DNA of 47,236 nucleotides from Bdellovibrionales bacterium (GTDB lineage Bacteria; Bdellovibrionota; Bdellovibrionia; Bdellovibrionales; UBA1609). Position numbers and translations under genes: made by a program. Within the stretch, counting starts at the first letter, position 1. The number at the start of each line of letters is the position of its first letter. Below the pieces are notes generated by a model, which was not told where the DNA came from, ran no database searches, and worked only from the letters and a program-made list of their open reading frames with translations. Below, in pieces: positions 34,735 to 45,100 of the stretch. The stretch spans positions 1 through 47,236 of the forward strand of contig JALZUR010000007.1 in NCBI GenBank assembly GCA_023301025.1, read 5' to 3'.

Positions 34735-36942
34735 CTATTTTACCTTTAGACCCTCTTTATCCAACAAAAGCTTTAATGTGCTTAGCTCTGAGCCGTTTTT
34801 AGAGCCTGGTTTTTTAAGTTTTAAAAGCTTTTCTGCAATAGGAGTTCTTATGTTTTTGCTAATAAAGCGCTCAAAAGGCCTAGCACCCATACCCTTTTCA
34901 TAGGCCTTATCAAGCACCCACGCTTCAATCTCTTTAGTCCACTCAAGTGTGTGGCCTAAAGTTTTCACCTCATCACTTAATGACTGAAGTTCTTTTTGGA
35001 CCACTTTTAGTAGAAGTGTTCTGTCTAACGATTTAAACTTAACAATTGAAGTTAAGCGGTTGATGAACTCCGGGGTAAAAAAGTTTTTAATGGCCTTATC
35101 TGAAAAATCAGAACTTGGGGCTTCAAAAATTCCCATAGAGCCTCTGTCAGCTTCTCGTGCTCCAGAGTTTGACGTCATGATTAAAATGCAGTTGTTAAAA
35201 TATGTTTTTTTACCAATGCTGTCTGTAAGAACACCTGAGTCCATAACTTGTAAAAGTATGTTGATCACATCAGGGTGTGCTTTTTCGATCTCATCAAGAA
35301 GTAAAATTGAGTGCGGACTTTTTGAAACTTCATCTGTTAAACGTCCCCCTTCTTCATGACCTACATAACCTGGGGGAGAGCCAATAAGTCTAGAGACAGA
35401 GTGTTTCTCCATGTACTCTGACATATCAAATCTGATTAAGGGTAGATTTAAATTTTCAGCTAAGCGTTTTGTAAGTTCTGTTTTTCCAACACCAGTGGGG
35501 CCTGTAAATAAAAAAGATCCTAAAGGCTTGTCTTTAATTTTTAGCCCAGAGTAGGCCACTAAAATACTTGAGTGAAGTTCATCAATGGCCTTATCTTGTC
35601 CGTAAATGTCAGCTTTTAGTTTTTCTTTTAAATCTAGAACAATGTCAGAACTTTCTTTATCCACTTGGTCTGTAGAGATCTTATAAAGCCGTTTAAGGTT
35701 TGTTTTTACGTTTGCTGCAGAAATTGTAAAATTGTTTTTTATAGTCCGTTCATGGGCACAAGTCTCATCGAGCAAATCAAAAGCCTTATCCGGAAACTTT
35801 TTATCAAGCAGGTGTTTTTTTGAAAGGTCCACACACTCTTTTAAAGCCTCATCTTCAATACTAACTTTATGAAAACTCTCATAGTTTTTCTTAGACTCTC
35901 TTAAAATTTTTAAACACTCTTTTGAACTTGGCTCTTCTACAAAAACAGCTTGAAATCGTCTTGAAAGAGCTGGGTCTTTTGCAAAATGCTTTCTGTACTC
36001 TTCATAGGTTGTGGTGCCCATGACTTTTAAGTGAGGATCAGACAGACTTGGTTTGAGTAGACTTGCAAAATCCACTTGGCTACCAGAAGTTGTACCTGCC
36101 CCAACAATTGTGTGTATCTCATCAATTAAAAGAAGGGGGTTATCTACTTTTTTTAACTCTGATAAAAGAGACTTCATTCGAGCTTCAAAATCTCCGCGGT
36201 ATTTTGAGCCGGCAAGAAGAGCTGCTAAATCAAGTTCAAAAACTTTTAGATTTTTAAAATCCCCAGGAAGTTTATCTTCAACAGACTTTTCAGCTAGTCC
36301 CTGGCCAATGGCAGTTTTACCAACCCCCGGGTCTCCTACAAGTAGAGGATTGTTTTTTGTCTTTCTAGATAAAACTTCAACGACTCTATTAAGTTCGTCT
36401 TCTCTACCGATTAGGGGATTTACTTCACCTTTTTTAAATTTTTTATTTAAATCTTCACAAAACATTTTAAGAGGGTCTTTAGACTTTGCAGCACTTGCAC
36501 TACTTGAAGCGTCTGGTTGGCTAGAAAGGTGCTCCATGATCACAAGTGGAGTTAAGCCGTTTTTTTCTAAAAGGTAGAGAGCATAAGACTCTTGTTCATC
36601 AAAGAGAGCTAAAACAACATGAAGGGATGAGATTTGATTTTTTCCTGCAGCTTGCGCCTGTTTTAAAGCACGCTCAATACTTCTGTGTAGACCAATTGTT
36701 GGTTCGGGGTTGTACTGAGAGCTAAGCCTTGGAATGGGTTTGTGGTTGTCTTTAATAAAACTTTTAAGTTCAATTTTTAATTGATTTATATCGATGTGTG
36801 CGATGTCTTTAAAAAAACTTTGAACAGAGTCAGAGTCTAGAGCGCAGAGTAAAAAGTGCTCTAAAGTTATAAACTCATTTTTATTTTTTCTAGTCATTGT
36901 TGTGGCTTTGTGTAAAGCCTCTTGCATGGTGTGATCAAACAT
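34735..36942 (-). CDS. clpA: ATP-dependent Clp protease ATPase subunit ClpA
   Basis: 735 residues, a AAA+ unfoldase that feeds ClpP. N-domain 1-140, D1 with Walker A GDPGVGKT (203-210) and LLLIDEIHTIVGAG, D2 with GPTGVGKTELT and ILLLDEIEKAHPD, plus IGSPPGYVG. The linker is short and lacks a ClpB-type middle coiled coil. The upstream clpS confirms ClpA rather than ClpC. The ATG overlaps the end of clpS by eight bases, with GGAGC as SD. No clpP is in the window. Confidence 0.95.
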   Translation of the reverse strand: MFDHTMQEALHKATTMTRKNKNEFITLEHFLLCALDSDSVQSFFKDIAHIDINQLKIELKSFIKDNHKPIPRLSSQYNPEPTIGLHRSIERALKQAQAAGKNQISSLHVVLALFDEQESYALYLLEKNGLTPLVIMEHLSSQPDASSSASAAKSKDPLKMFCEDLNKKFKKGEVNPLIGREDELNRVVEVLSRKTKNNPLLVGDPGVGKTAIGQGLAEKSVEDKLPGDFKNLKVFELDLAALLAGSKYRGDFEARMKSLLSELKKVDNPLLLIDEIHTIVGAGTTSGSQVDFASLLKPSLSDPHLKVMGTTTYEEYRKHFAKDPALSRRFQAVFVEEPSSKECLKILRESKKNYESFHKVSIEDEALKECVDLSKKHLLDKKFPDKAFDLLDETCAHERTIKNNFTISAANVKTNLKRLYKISTDQVDKESSDIVLDLKEKLKADIYGQDKAIDELHSSILVAYSGLKIKDKPLGSFLFTGPTGVGKTELTKRLAENLNLPLIRFDMSEYMEKHSVSRLIGSPPGYVGHEEGGRLTDEVSKSPHSILLLDEIEKAHPDVINILLQVMDSGVLTDSIGKKTYFNNCILIMTSNSGAREADRGSMGIFEAPSSDFSDKAIKNFFTPEFINRLTSIVKFKSLDRTLLLKVVQKELQSLSDEVKTLGHTLEWTKEIEAWVLDKAYEKGMGARPFERFISKNIRTPIAEKLLKLKKPGSKNGSELSTLKLLLDKEGLKVK

Positions 36943-37270
36943 CTGATTCAGGCTCCATAGAACATTTTAAAGGAAAGTTATTTTCTTTTGCAGCTTGATG
37001 AACCATATAAACTTTGGTTTCAGCGACATCTTTTGTAAAGATGCCGCAAAGCCCTTTACCACTGTTGTGAACTTGTAGCATTATCTTGTGTGCCTCTGTC
37101 TCACTTTTGTAAAAAAACTGCACCAAAACCTGAATAACAAAGTCTTGAGTAGTGAAGTCATCGTTATGAAGGAGTACAGAGTATTTAGAAGGCTCTTTGA
37201 CCTCAAAGTCGTGTTGGGCATCAGGTGAGCTGTCATTTTGATTTTGGCTATTTGACATGTCATCTGTCAT
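36935..37270 (-). CDS. clpS: ATP-dependent Clp protease adaptor ClpS
   Basis: 111 residues. It delivers N-degron substrates to ClpA. A disordered, polar N-terminus of about 27 residues is followed by the core KYSVLLHNDDFTTQDFVIQV, with the ND pair that binds the N-terminal amino acid, and MLQVHNSGKGLCGIFTKDVAE with the pocket His. The start ATG 37270 follows SD AAGGAG. It is the first gene of the clpS-clpA unit, and a 15-base palindrome lies upstream. Confidence 0.95.
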   Translation of the reverse strand: MTDDMSNSQNQNDSSPDAQHDFEVKEPSKYSVLLHNDDFTTQDFVIQVLVQFFYKSETEAHKIMLQVHNSGKGLCGIFTKDVAETKVYMVHQAAKENNFPLKCSMEPESDV

Positions 37271-37312
37271 TTAAAGCTCCTTAGTAAAAACTGAGTTTAA
37301 ACCGCTTATAAT

Positions 37313-37327
37313 AAGACGCTGCGTCTT
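37313..37327. promoter_or_regulatory. 15-base palindrome in the clpS/pilA divergent region
   Basis: AAGACGC-T-GCGTCTT, perfect 7-base arms about a central T, next to a minus-strand TATTAT that could be the -10 of clpS. It is short, GC-rich for this genome and shaped like a dimeric repressor site. Confidence 0.4.
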
Positions 37328-37372
37328 TGGTCTGGTTTAATCTATTTTTGAGAAAAAGAAAATAATTTACTC

Positions 37373-37399
37373 AAGTCTGGCCCAAGACTTAACGATAAT
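37373..37399 (+). promoter_or_regulatory. Inverted repeat and possible -10 upstream of pilA
   Basis: AAGTCT-GGCCCA-AGACTT (37373-37390) lies four bases upstream of GATAAT (37394-37399), a possible -10 about 30 bases before the pilA ATG. No good -35 is seen at normal spacing, so an activator-dependent promoter is possible. Confidence 0.35.
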
Positions 37400-37428
37400 T
37401 ACATATAGCAAGAGCTTAAGGAGATGTT

Positions 37429-37989
37429 ATGAAGAGTCAAAAAGGTTTTTCACTTATCGAACTAATGGTAGTTGTAGTGATTATAGGTTTTTTAGTGGGT
37501 ATGGGTCTTCCCCAGTACCAAAAATATGTAATGAAGTCTAAAAGATCAGAGGGAAAAAGCCTACTAAGCGGTATGTACACGGCTCAAAAGTCTTTTTACG
37601 CTGAGTGGACACAGTACTATGGTGACTTTGATGCTGTTGGATACGGTCTAGAAGGTGACCTAACTTACGGAGTTGGTTTTGCTGGTGCTGGTGTTGCAGG
37701 TCCTGCTACTCATCCATTTCAACCATTTAGAAATGCCGCTGCAACTTTCAATGCGACTGTATATTGTGCCAGACCATCCCCTGGTGGAGCCGCTCAATCA
37801 TGTCGATCTAAAGTTGGAGGCGTATTAATGCCACAGCTTGTTGCCCAAATACCTGGAACAGCAGTAATTGCCGCTCAAACTTTTAGATTTGGTGCTGCTA
37901 CAAATTTAGATAATGATCCGATATTTGACACTTGGGAGATCGATCAAGATAGAGTTCTTTTTATGACGACCGATGATATTAGTCAGTAG
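37429..37989 (+). CDS. pilA: Type IV pilin (PilA-like)
   Basis: 186 residues with a short basic leader, then the prepilin site KG|FSLIELMVVVVIIGFLVG: Gly at -1, Phe at +1 and Glu at +5, followed by the hydrophobic spine helix. The globular part has two cysteines near YCARPSPGG and QSCRSK that could form the D-region disulfide. The SD is AAGGAG. It could be the major pilin or a pseudopilin; the window cannot decide, since no pil assembly genes lie nearby. Pili are needed for prey invasion in Bdellovibrio (known for that genus). Confidence 0.9.
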   Translation: MKSQKGFSLIELMVVVVIIGFLVGMGLPQYQKYVMKSKRSEGKSLLSGMYTAQKSFYAEWTQYYGDFDAVGYGLEGDLTYGVGFAGAGVAGPATHPFQPFRNAAATFNATVYCARPSPGGAAQSCRSKVGGVLMPQLVAQIPGTAVIAAQTFRFGAATNLDNDPIFDTWEIDQDRVLFMTTDDISQ

Positions 37990-38019
37990 CAATTGATACT
38001 TAAAATATTGAGTTACAAT

Positions 38020-38051
38020 AACCCTTGTCTATGGACTGGGGTTTTTTTTTG
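38020..38051 (+). terminator. Rho-independent terminator after pilA
   Basis: AACCC (38020-38024) and GGGTT pairing with an inner weak stem, followed by nine T (38042-38050), 30 bases after the pilA stop. It sits before the next plus-strand gene. Confidence 0.7.
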
Positions 38052-38090
38052 TCTTTTACAGGGCTTTGAAAAGTAAATTATAATAAAAAG

Positions 38091-38729
38091 ATGAAGACTT
38101 CTTTTCTTTTAATAGCTTTATCTTTAGCACTTCTTACGTTTAAGCCTCTTACAAAAAAAAACTCTGGTGGAAAAATATTTGCTCCTCCTAAGAGTTTAGA
38201 TCTAACACACTTTGGTTTTAATTTAGTTTTAAGTGACATCTTATGGCTCGATTTTATTCAGCACAACTTTGAATGCTCACCTTACGGTGAAGATGGGGCA
38301 TGTACAAAAAGATGGGGCTTTACTGTTTTAGAGGAGGCCACTCAGCTTGATCCCAAATTTTTATATCCCTATCTTCACGGAGGCGTTCAGCTTTCAGTCA
38401 TCAATGGGGATCACAAGGGGGCAGCCTCTTTGTTTGAAAGAGGGATAGAGAGCATTGGTGACAAATGGCAGCTCTTTTATAGAGCGGCCTACATAAATAT
38501 GATTGAGCTTGATGATAAAGAAAAGGCTGCAGGCTACCTCGTCACAGCAGCAGACCTTGGAGCCCCTCAGTGGACCCGCTCTTTGGCTTCAAAGCTTTAT
38601 ACAAAGGTAGGTAAGGCTGAGCTCAGTTACAGAACACTTTATGATTTATATTCAAAAACAGAAGAGGGCCCTTGGCGTGATGATCTAAAAAAACGCCTAG
38701 ATGAGCTAAGTTTAGAGCTGAATCTATAG
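38091..38729 (+). CDS. Membrane-anchored TPR-like protein, unknown
   Basis: 212 residues. A hydrophobic N-terminus (about 4-17) gives a signal or anchor. The remainder is helical: DLTHFGFNLVLSDILWLDFI, EATQLDPKFLYPYLHGGVQL, then KGAASLFERGIESIGDKWQL, a TPR-like pattern. Two cysteines (CSPYGEDGAC) may pair. It lies between pilA and dnaJ but is separated from pilA by a terminator. A role in pili or in chaperone work is not supported by more than position. The SD is weak. Confidence 0.72.
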   Translation: MKTSFLLIALSLALLTFKPLTKKNSGGKIFAPPKSLDLTHFGFNLVLSDILWLDFIQHNFECSPYGEDGACTKRWGFTVLEEATQLDPKFLYPYLHGGVQLSVINGDHKGAASLFERGIESIGDKWQLFYRAAYINMIELDDKEKAAGYLVTAADLGAPQWTRSLASKLYTKVGKAELSYRTLYDLYSKTEEGPWRDDLKKRLDELSLELNL

Positions 38730-38791
38730 GAATATTACAAATATAGCCTTCAGACCTTGACCAAGTACGAAAACATCTCAAATTTAGGTCT

Positions 38792-39919
38792 ATGTCAAAA
38801 CGTGATTATTACGAAGTTTTAGGAGTGGATAAGTCCTCACCTGCAGATGTTATCAAAAAGGCCTATAGAAAAAAGGCTATGAAGTTTCACCCGGATAAAA
38901 ATCCTGATGATAAGGCAGCTGAGGATAAGTTTAAAGAGGCTGCAGAAGCCTATGAGGTTTTAAGCAGCCCTGAAAAAAAAGCTCAGTATGACCGTTTTGG
39001 CCACTCAAGCTTTGGTGGAGCAGGTGGTGCTGGAGGCGGTGGGTTTCACGATGCTTCAGATATTTTTGAAAACTTCTCTGACATTTTTGGTGATATCTTT
39101 GGCGGCGGCCAAGCCGGTGGCTTTGGTGGCGGAGGTGCTAGGTCTAGAGGCCGTGCTACTCCTCGCCCACGACGTGGCTCTGATTTAAGATATCACTTAG
39201 AACTAAGCTTTTTAGAGTCTTTTGAAGGTGTAAAAAAAGAGATTGAATTTGAAGTTGAAGAGGACTGCACAGAATGTAAAGGCTCTGGTATTGAAAAAGG
39301 CAAAAAACCTGTAACTTGTGGCACCTGTTCTGGAAGTGGTCAGGTGATTCAAAGACAGGGCTTTTTTACTATGGCTACAACGTGCCCTGCGTGTAAGGGT
39401 GCAGGCCAAATAGTCAAAGACCCATGCAAAAGGTGTAAAGGTCAAAAAAGAGTCAACAGAACAAAAAAGTTAAATGTAACAGTCCCTGCCGGTGTTGAAA
39501 CAGGCACTCAAGTTAGAATGTCTTCAGAAGGTGATGGTGGCCACCTTGGTGGTGGAGCCGGAGATCTGTATGTGGCTTTAAGAGTTCTAAAAGATCCTAA
39601 ATTTATGCGCGAGGGTTTGGATTTAGTTACAAAAGTTGAGGTCACTTATCTGCAAGCTATTTTAGGTGCAACGTTTGAAACTGAGTCTCTAAATTCTAAA
39701 GTCATTTTAGAAGTGCCCGAGGGTACACAACCTGGAGATGAAATACGTCTAAAGAAAAAAGGCTTTTCAGCTCACAGAGGTGGTGGTGTTGGGGACTTAG
39801 TCTACAGAGTTAAAGTGCTTATCCCTAAAAAGATCTCAGGAGATGAGTCTAAACTTTTAAAAGAAATAGCTTTAACTAAGGGTGAAGAGGTAAAAGAAAA
39901 ATCAGGTTGGTTTTCATAG
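38792..39919 (+). CDS. dnaJ: Chaperone protein DnaJ
   Basis: 375 residues, full type I Hsp40. J domain 1-70 with HPD ([10 protein letters not shown]), Gly/Phe region about 75-125 ([22 protein letters not shown]), four CxxCxGxG-type zinc repeats ([24 protein letters not shown], and a last CKRCKGQK with Gln in place of Gly), then the substrate-binding domains. It stimulates DnaK ATPase. It lies upstream of dnaK with 121 bases between, reversing the common dnaK-dnaJ order. Confidence 0.95.
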   Translation: MSKRDYYEVLGVDKSSPADVIKKAYRKKAMKFHPDKNPDDKAAEDKFKEAAEAYEVLSSPEKKAQYDRFGHSSFGGAGGAGGGGFHDASDIFENFSDIFGDIFGGGQAGGFGGGGARSRGRATPRPRRGSDLRYHLELSFLESFEGVKKEIEFEVEEDCTECKGSGIEKGKKPVTCGTCSGSGQVIQRQGFFTMATTCPACKGAGQIVKDPCKRCKGQKRVNRTKKLNVTVPAGVETGTQVRMSSEGDGGHLGGGAGDLYVALRVLKDPKFMREGLDLVTKVEVTYLQAILGATFETESLNSKVILEVPEGTQPGDEIRLKKKGFSAHRGGGVGDLVYRVKVLIPKKISGDESKLLKEIALTKGEEVKEKSGWFS

Positions 39920-39986
39920 TTAATTTTGTTATTTGAATTTTTTGTGAGTTTTTAGAGAATTTAAAAATCAGGTTTTAGCGCATACC

Positions 39987-40018
39987 TTGACATGTGCTTT
40001 TTAGATTTCAAATTTTAA
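39987..40018 (+). promoter_or_regulatory. Possible dnaK promoter
   Basis: A perfect -35 TTGACA (39987-39992) is followed by an AT-rich stretch (AAATTTTAAAT, 40010-40020) that could serve as -10, although no hexamer matches TATAAT well. No CIRCE element (TTAGCACTC-N9-GAGTGCTAA) is present. Confidence 0.3.
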
Positions 40019-40040
40019 ATGTATTATAAGGAGTATTAAA

Positions 40041-41945
40041 ATGAGTAAAGTCATAGGAATAGATTTAGGAACAACAAACTCAGTTGTTGCTGTAATGGAG
40101 GGCGGAGAGCCCAAAGTATTAGTAAACGAAGAGGGTGCAAGAACAACACCGTCAATAGTTGCGTTTACAAAAGATAAAGAAAAGTTAGTGGGACAAGTTG
40201 CAAAAAGACAGGCTGTAACAAATCCTGAGAAAACAATATACTCGTCTAAAAGATTTATTGGCCGAAGGTTTGAAGAGGTCAAAGACGAGATCCCTTTTGT
40301 TCCTTATAAAATAGTTAAAAAAGGTGATGACTGTGGTTTTGATGTTGATGGTGAAGTTGTTTCACCAGAAGAGATTGCGGCCTCAGTTTTATCAAAGCTA
40401 AAAAAAGTTGCTGAAGACTATTTGGGTCAAGAGGTTACAGAAGCTGTTGTTACAGTTCCTGCTTATTTTAATGACTCTCAAAGACAGGCTACAAAAGATG
40501 CTGGTCGTATTGCAGGTTTGGAAATCAAAAGAATTATAAACGAGCCAACAGCTGCAGCTCTTGCATACGGTCTTGATAAAAAGAAAGACCAAAAAATTGT
40601 AATTTATGATTTAGGTGGTGGTACGTTTGACGTTTCTATTCTTGAAGTAGGTGATGATGTTGTTGAAGTTAAATCAACTAATGGTGACACACTTTTAGGT
40701 GGAGACAACTTTGACTCAGTGATCTTAGAGTGGCTTATTGATGAGTTCAAAAAAGATCAAGGTGTTGATTTAAAAAATGATAAGATGGCTTTGCAACGTT
40801 TAAAAGAAGCTGCTGAAAAAGCAAAAGTTGAGTTAAGCTCAGCTTCTGAAACTGACATTAATCTTCCGTTTATAACAGCTGATCAAACAGGTCCTAAGCA
40901 TTTAAATTTAAAACTAAGCCGTTCTAAGTTTGAACAGTTGGCTGATGAACTTATTCAAAGAACACTAATACCTTGTAAAACAGCACTTAAAGACTCAGGT
41001 CTTGATGTGAGTGAAATTGATGAAGTTGTTTTAGTTGGGGGTTCAACTAGAATTCCTGCCATTCAAGAGTTAGTTAAATCATTTTTTGGAAAAGAGCCTA
41101 ACCGCTCTGTAAACCCCGATGAAGTTGTAGCCCTTGGTGCAGCCGTTCAGGGTGGTGTTTTAACAGGTGAAGTTAAAGATGTTTTATTACTTGATGTAAC
41201 ACCTTTGTCTTTAGGTTTAGAAACTTTAGGTGGAGTGTTTACAAAACTAATTGAGAAGAACACAACAATCCCTACAAAAAAATCTCAAGTTTTTTCAACT
41301 GCTGCTGACAATCAAACTTCCGTTGATGTACATGTGCTTCAAGGGGAGCGTGAGATGGCGACTGATAATAAATCTTTAGGTCGTTTTGAGTTAGTAGGTG
41401 TACCTGCAGCTCCTCGTGGGGTTCCTCAGATTGAAGTGTCTTTTGATATTGATGCCAACGGAATTATTAATGTTTCTGCTAAAGATAAAGGAACTGGAAA
41501 AGAGCAGGCTATTAAAATCACATCTAAATCTGGTCTTAGTGAAGACGAGATTGAAAAGATGGTTAAAGATGCTGAGGTTCATGCTGAAGAGGATCAAAAA
41601 AGAAAAGAAAAGATTAATTCTAAAAACCAATTAGACAATATGGTTTACCAGTTAGAGAAGTTGATTGCTGAGAACAAAGATAAGCTTCCGGCCGATGAAG
41701 TTACAAAAACTGAAGAGGCTATCAAAGTTGCAAAAGAAGTTTTAGAAAAAGAAGAGTCTGGTACTGAAGAGTATAAGTCAGAACTTGAAAAGTTAACAGC
41801 TGTTAGTCATGAACTCAGTTCAAAGCTTTATGAAAATCAAAGTGCTCAAGCAACTGCTAACCCTTCAGAGGATGTAGTTGAACACAACGAAGGTAGTGCT
41901 GATGTAGGAAGTGATTCAAATCAAGACGCAAAAGATGTAAACTGA
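40041..41945 (+). CDS. dnaK: Chaperone protein DnaK (Hsp70)
   Basis: 634 residues. ATPase domain begins [20 protein letters not shown] and includes the phosphate loop [15 protein letters not shown] and [14 protein letters not shown]; the linker is [16 protein letters not shown]; the substrate-binding domain and lid follow, with an acidic, low-complexity C-terminus. The SD is AAGGAG (40028-40033). A perfect terminator follows. It works with DnaJ just upstream; GrpE is not in the window. Codon use looks like that of highly expressed genes nearby. Confidence 0.97.
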   Translation: MSKVIGIDLGTTNSVVAVMEGGEPKVLVNEEGARTTPSIVAFTKDKEKLVGQVAKRQAVTNPEKTIYSSKRFIGRRFEEVKDEIPFVPYKIVKKGDDCGFDVDGEVVSPEEIAASVLSKLKKVAEDYLGQEVTEAVVTVPAYFNDSQRQATKDAGRIAGLEIKRIINEPTAAALAYGLDKKKDQKIVIYDLGGGTFDVSILEVGDDVVEVKSTNGDTLLGGDNFDSVILEWLIDEFKKDQGVDLKNDKMALQRLKEAAEKAKVELSSASETDINLPFITADQTGPKHLNLKLSRSKFEQLADELIQRTLIPCKTALKDSGLDVSEIDEVVLVGGSTRIPAIQELVKSFFGKEPNRSVNPDEVVALGAAVQGGVLTGEVKDVLLLDVTPLSLGLETLGGVFTKLIEKNTTIPTKKSQVFSTAADNQTSVDVHVLQGEREMATDNKSLGRFELVGVPAAPRGVPQIEVSFDIDANGIINVSAKDKGTGKEQAIKITSKSGLSEDEIEKMVKDAEVHAEEDQKRKEKINSKNQLDNMVYQLEKLIAENKDKLPADEVTKTEEAIKVAKEVLEKEESGTEEYKSELEKLTAVSHELSSKLYENQSAQATANPSEDVVEHNEGSADVGSDSNQDAKDVN

Positions 41946-41975
41946 TACAACACTTTTGCAACACTTTTTTTCTCA

Positions 41976-42004
41976 AAGCCTGGAGACTCTCCAGGCTTTT
42001 TTTG
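41976..42004 (+). terminator. Rho-independent terminator of dnaK
   Basis: AAGCCTGGAG (41976-41985), loop ACT, CTCCAGGCTT (41989-41998), then six more T. A perfect 10-bp G/C-rich stem, one of the strongest in the window. Confidence 0.92.
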
Positions 42005-42174
42005 TTTGAACTTAAGCTGTTAAAGGCGCTTAAGAGGAGCTTAAGGATTATTTACAAATCTAGTTTTTAATTTTTAACATTTAATTTATTCTCATTTTGA
42101 GATGTATCTATATAGTTAAGAAAAATAGCTAAAATGTTTAATTTGTACGTGTTTGATGACGATAATATAGTGTT

Positions 42175-45100
42175 ATGAAAATTACAAAAATACTATTTTT
42201 AGTCCTTTTATCCACAATTTTTGGATGTAGCGGTGGTACACCGTCAATCAGCATTCAACCAACAGTTGAAGATTTTTCTGAAAATTCTTCTGTGAATATC
42301 AAGCTTGATATTTTATGGGTGGCCGACCCATCAAGAAGTATGTTTGAAGAAACTGAAAATGTAAAAGCAAACATTGGTAATTTCATGCAAGGCATTTTTA
42401 ATGCAGAGTTTGATTACAGAGTGGGTGTTATTTCAACGGCGGCCTGGAGTGATCTGTCTTATCAAGAAGATGCAAATGGACGAGAGTTTTTGGTAGATGT
42501 TAACAACAAACCTGTATTTAACAGACTTCATAACGGTGAGTGTAATAACTTTTCAGCTTCTGTTTCAAACGCCAACAGATTTTTAAGTCCTGAGAATGCC
42601 AACAATTTAGAAACTTTTTCTGATAGTTTTGATGTTTACTTTGATATATATGGTTCTGGTCTTGGCACTAGCTCTTGTGGTTTAGTAGGTCCTCCTTTTG
42701 GTGATTTCTCATCAGTTGGAAATAACATTTTTGCAGATCCAAACTACAACACTGCTGAGCGTTCTATTTTAGGTGAGTACTCAAATGATGAAAGACCTCT
42801 TCAAAGCTTAGACGCGTTTTTAAAAGGTTCAGAAGGCAAAGACTTTATAAGAGAGGATGCCTTTTTAGCCGTTGTTATTATTACTGATGAGCCTGATGGA
42901 TCTAGAGATGATTTAAATCCTAATCCCACTTTTGATTCAAATCAGGAAGGGCTTCATGAGGCTGAACGTTATGTTGATATGCTAACGGATCTTAAAGGAA
43001 GTAAAGAGCGTTATGCTGTTTACTCTATAGTAAACCCTGATGGATCAAACTCTGTTGATGAAAATATAGCTAACCTTACAGGCGGACAAGTTGTTGATAT
43101 AAATGGAACAAGTGCTGATTATGCTCAAGGTCTTGATTCTATTCAGCGTTCTATAATTGAATCTTCATCTTTATTTGTATTAAACGGTGAGCCTATAGTT
43201 GAATCTATTAGAATCACTCTTGTTAAAGAAGCTACCGGTGAGGTGATTGAAGTTCAGCCAAACAATGGAAGTGGTGAAGGTGGTTATATTTATGTACCTT
43301 CTGTTAACGGTGTTAAATTTATCCCTCCAACGGTTGTAGAAAATGGTGATAGTCTTTTTGTTGTATTTGATAGACCAAGTTTAGCTGGTGGAACTGATGG
43401 CCTTCAGCCTTCTATTCAACTCTCTAACAACACAATTTCTGAAAATGCAGATATTGGTGAGACTGTTGGACAGTTCTCAATTGCTAACGCTTCTGAGGTT
43501 ACAGAGGTGAGTTTTATTCTTGATTCAGACACCTCTAATGGTGGTTTTTCTATATCTCCTGAAGGTCTACTAACGGTTGCAGATCCAGATAAACTTGATA
43601 AAGAAGCTCTTCCACTTCACACTGTCGAAGTTAGAGTTACAGGAAGTGGAAACTTTGAATTAGAAAGAAGTGTTCTTCTTGTTTTAGAAGATGCAGTAGA
43701 TTCTGTACCTGTAGCTGTTAATGATCAGTTTATAGTATCAGAAGCTTCAGCTAATGCTTCAGGCCTTATAACTGTATCAGGCAGTATCTTTTCTAATGAT
43801 CAAGGTATTGATTCTTCTGAAGGTCACTCTTTTGATCTAACTGTTACACCTTCACGAGGAAATGATGGTGCTATTGATTCTAATGGCACATTTACATTTA
43901 CTATTAATAGATCTGAATTAACTTTAGCTAGTGGACAAAAAGAAGATTTATTTTTTCAGTACACTCTTACAGACACATCTGGAAATTTAAGTTCTGCTGC
44001 TGAAATAAAAGTAACTATTGAAGGTTTAAATGAACCACCTGTTAATGACTTAGTTATTGATGATGTTAATATTCAAGTGAACAATAACGGTATAGCTTCA
44101 ACTGTAAACTTAATTCCAGTTTCATCTGACAGTTCTGGTATAAGTACAGGAACATACACAAGCTCTGTTGATGGAAATGCTACAACTGGTTTTTCTAGTA
44201 ATGCAAATACTGTTGGTGCTCATATTGTTACTTATGAAATGCAAGATGTTGCTGCTGCAGGGTCTGAGCTTTATCAAGTATCTTCAGTTAATCTAACAGG
44301 TGCTCACTCAATGGGGAACACTGTAATCCAAGTTCTTTCTGAAGATGATCAAGTTCTAAGTCGTGAAGTTTTAAGTATTGGTTCAGGTGTTGCGACAGGG
44401 GACGTTGATTTTTCTACTAAAGCTATTGGTAAAAAGATCAAAGTTATTCGTCCTAGTGGTGCTGACAACTCTGATGGGGATACAAACATTCAACTGAATG
44501 AAATTTCTGTTATGGGTGTTTTAGCTGATATAGTAACCATAAATCTAGATGATCACTTTACTGATCCAGACAATTCAAGTGCTGGTGCTTTAACGTATTT
44601 TGCAACAGATTCTATTGGTGAAGGTCCAGCTCCTGGTTGGGCAAGAATTGATGGAACGAACTTAATCATGGTTCCTCCTGCAGGGACAGATACCGTTATT
44701 GGTATAGTTGCTGAAGATGCTTCAGGGGCTACAGTCTTTATAACTTTTAATGTAAAAAGAACTGGTGGAAACACTATTAACTCTGCACCAATTGCTTTAC
44801 TTAGTATTGATGACACTCAACGTGGTGGACTTTCTTTAGCACGTTATGGTGGTGGACCACAAAAACAATCAGGACCTGGTGGTTGTACAGCAAACACTGA
44901 TCCTAGTGGTGATAATTCTGCTCAGTACATCACTTGGGATGAAGGTGATGATTTTATAGATCAGCTTTTAGATGATGAAGGAAACTTTATTTATCCTGAC
45001 CAGTTTGATGCAATACTTTTTGCTGAACAGCCTGATGATGGTCACGGAACTGTTGAAAATGGTTGGAATCAAGTTCCTACTACAAATATAGATAAGTACT

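Noticed and set aside
37379-37392. Sigma54 promoter for pilA (TGGCCC...)
   Set aside because: The downstream GC dinucleotide at the required spacing is absent.
42143-42171. TTGTAC-N17-TATAGT as promoter of the VWA lipoprotein
   Set aside because: The start point would fall in or after the ATG at 42175, leaving no leader. It may be chance in AT-rich DNA.
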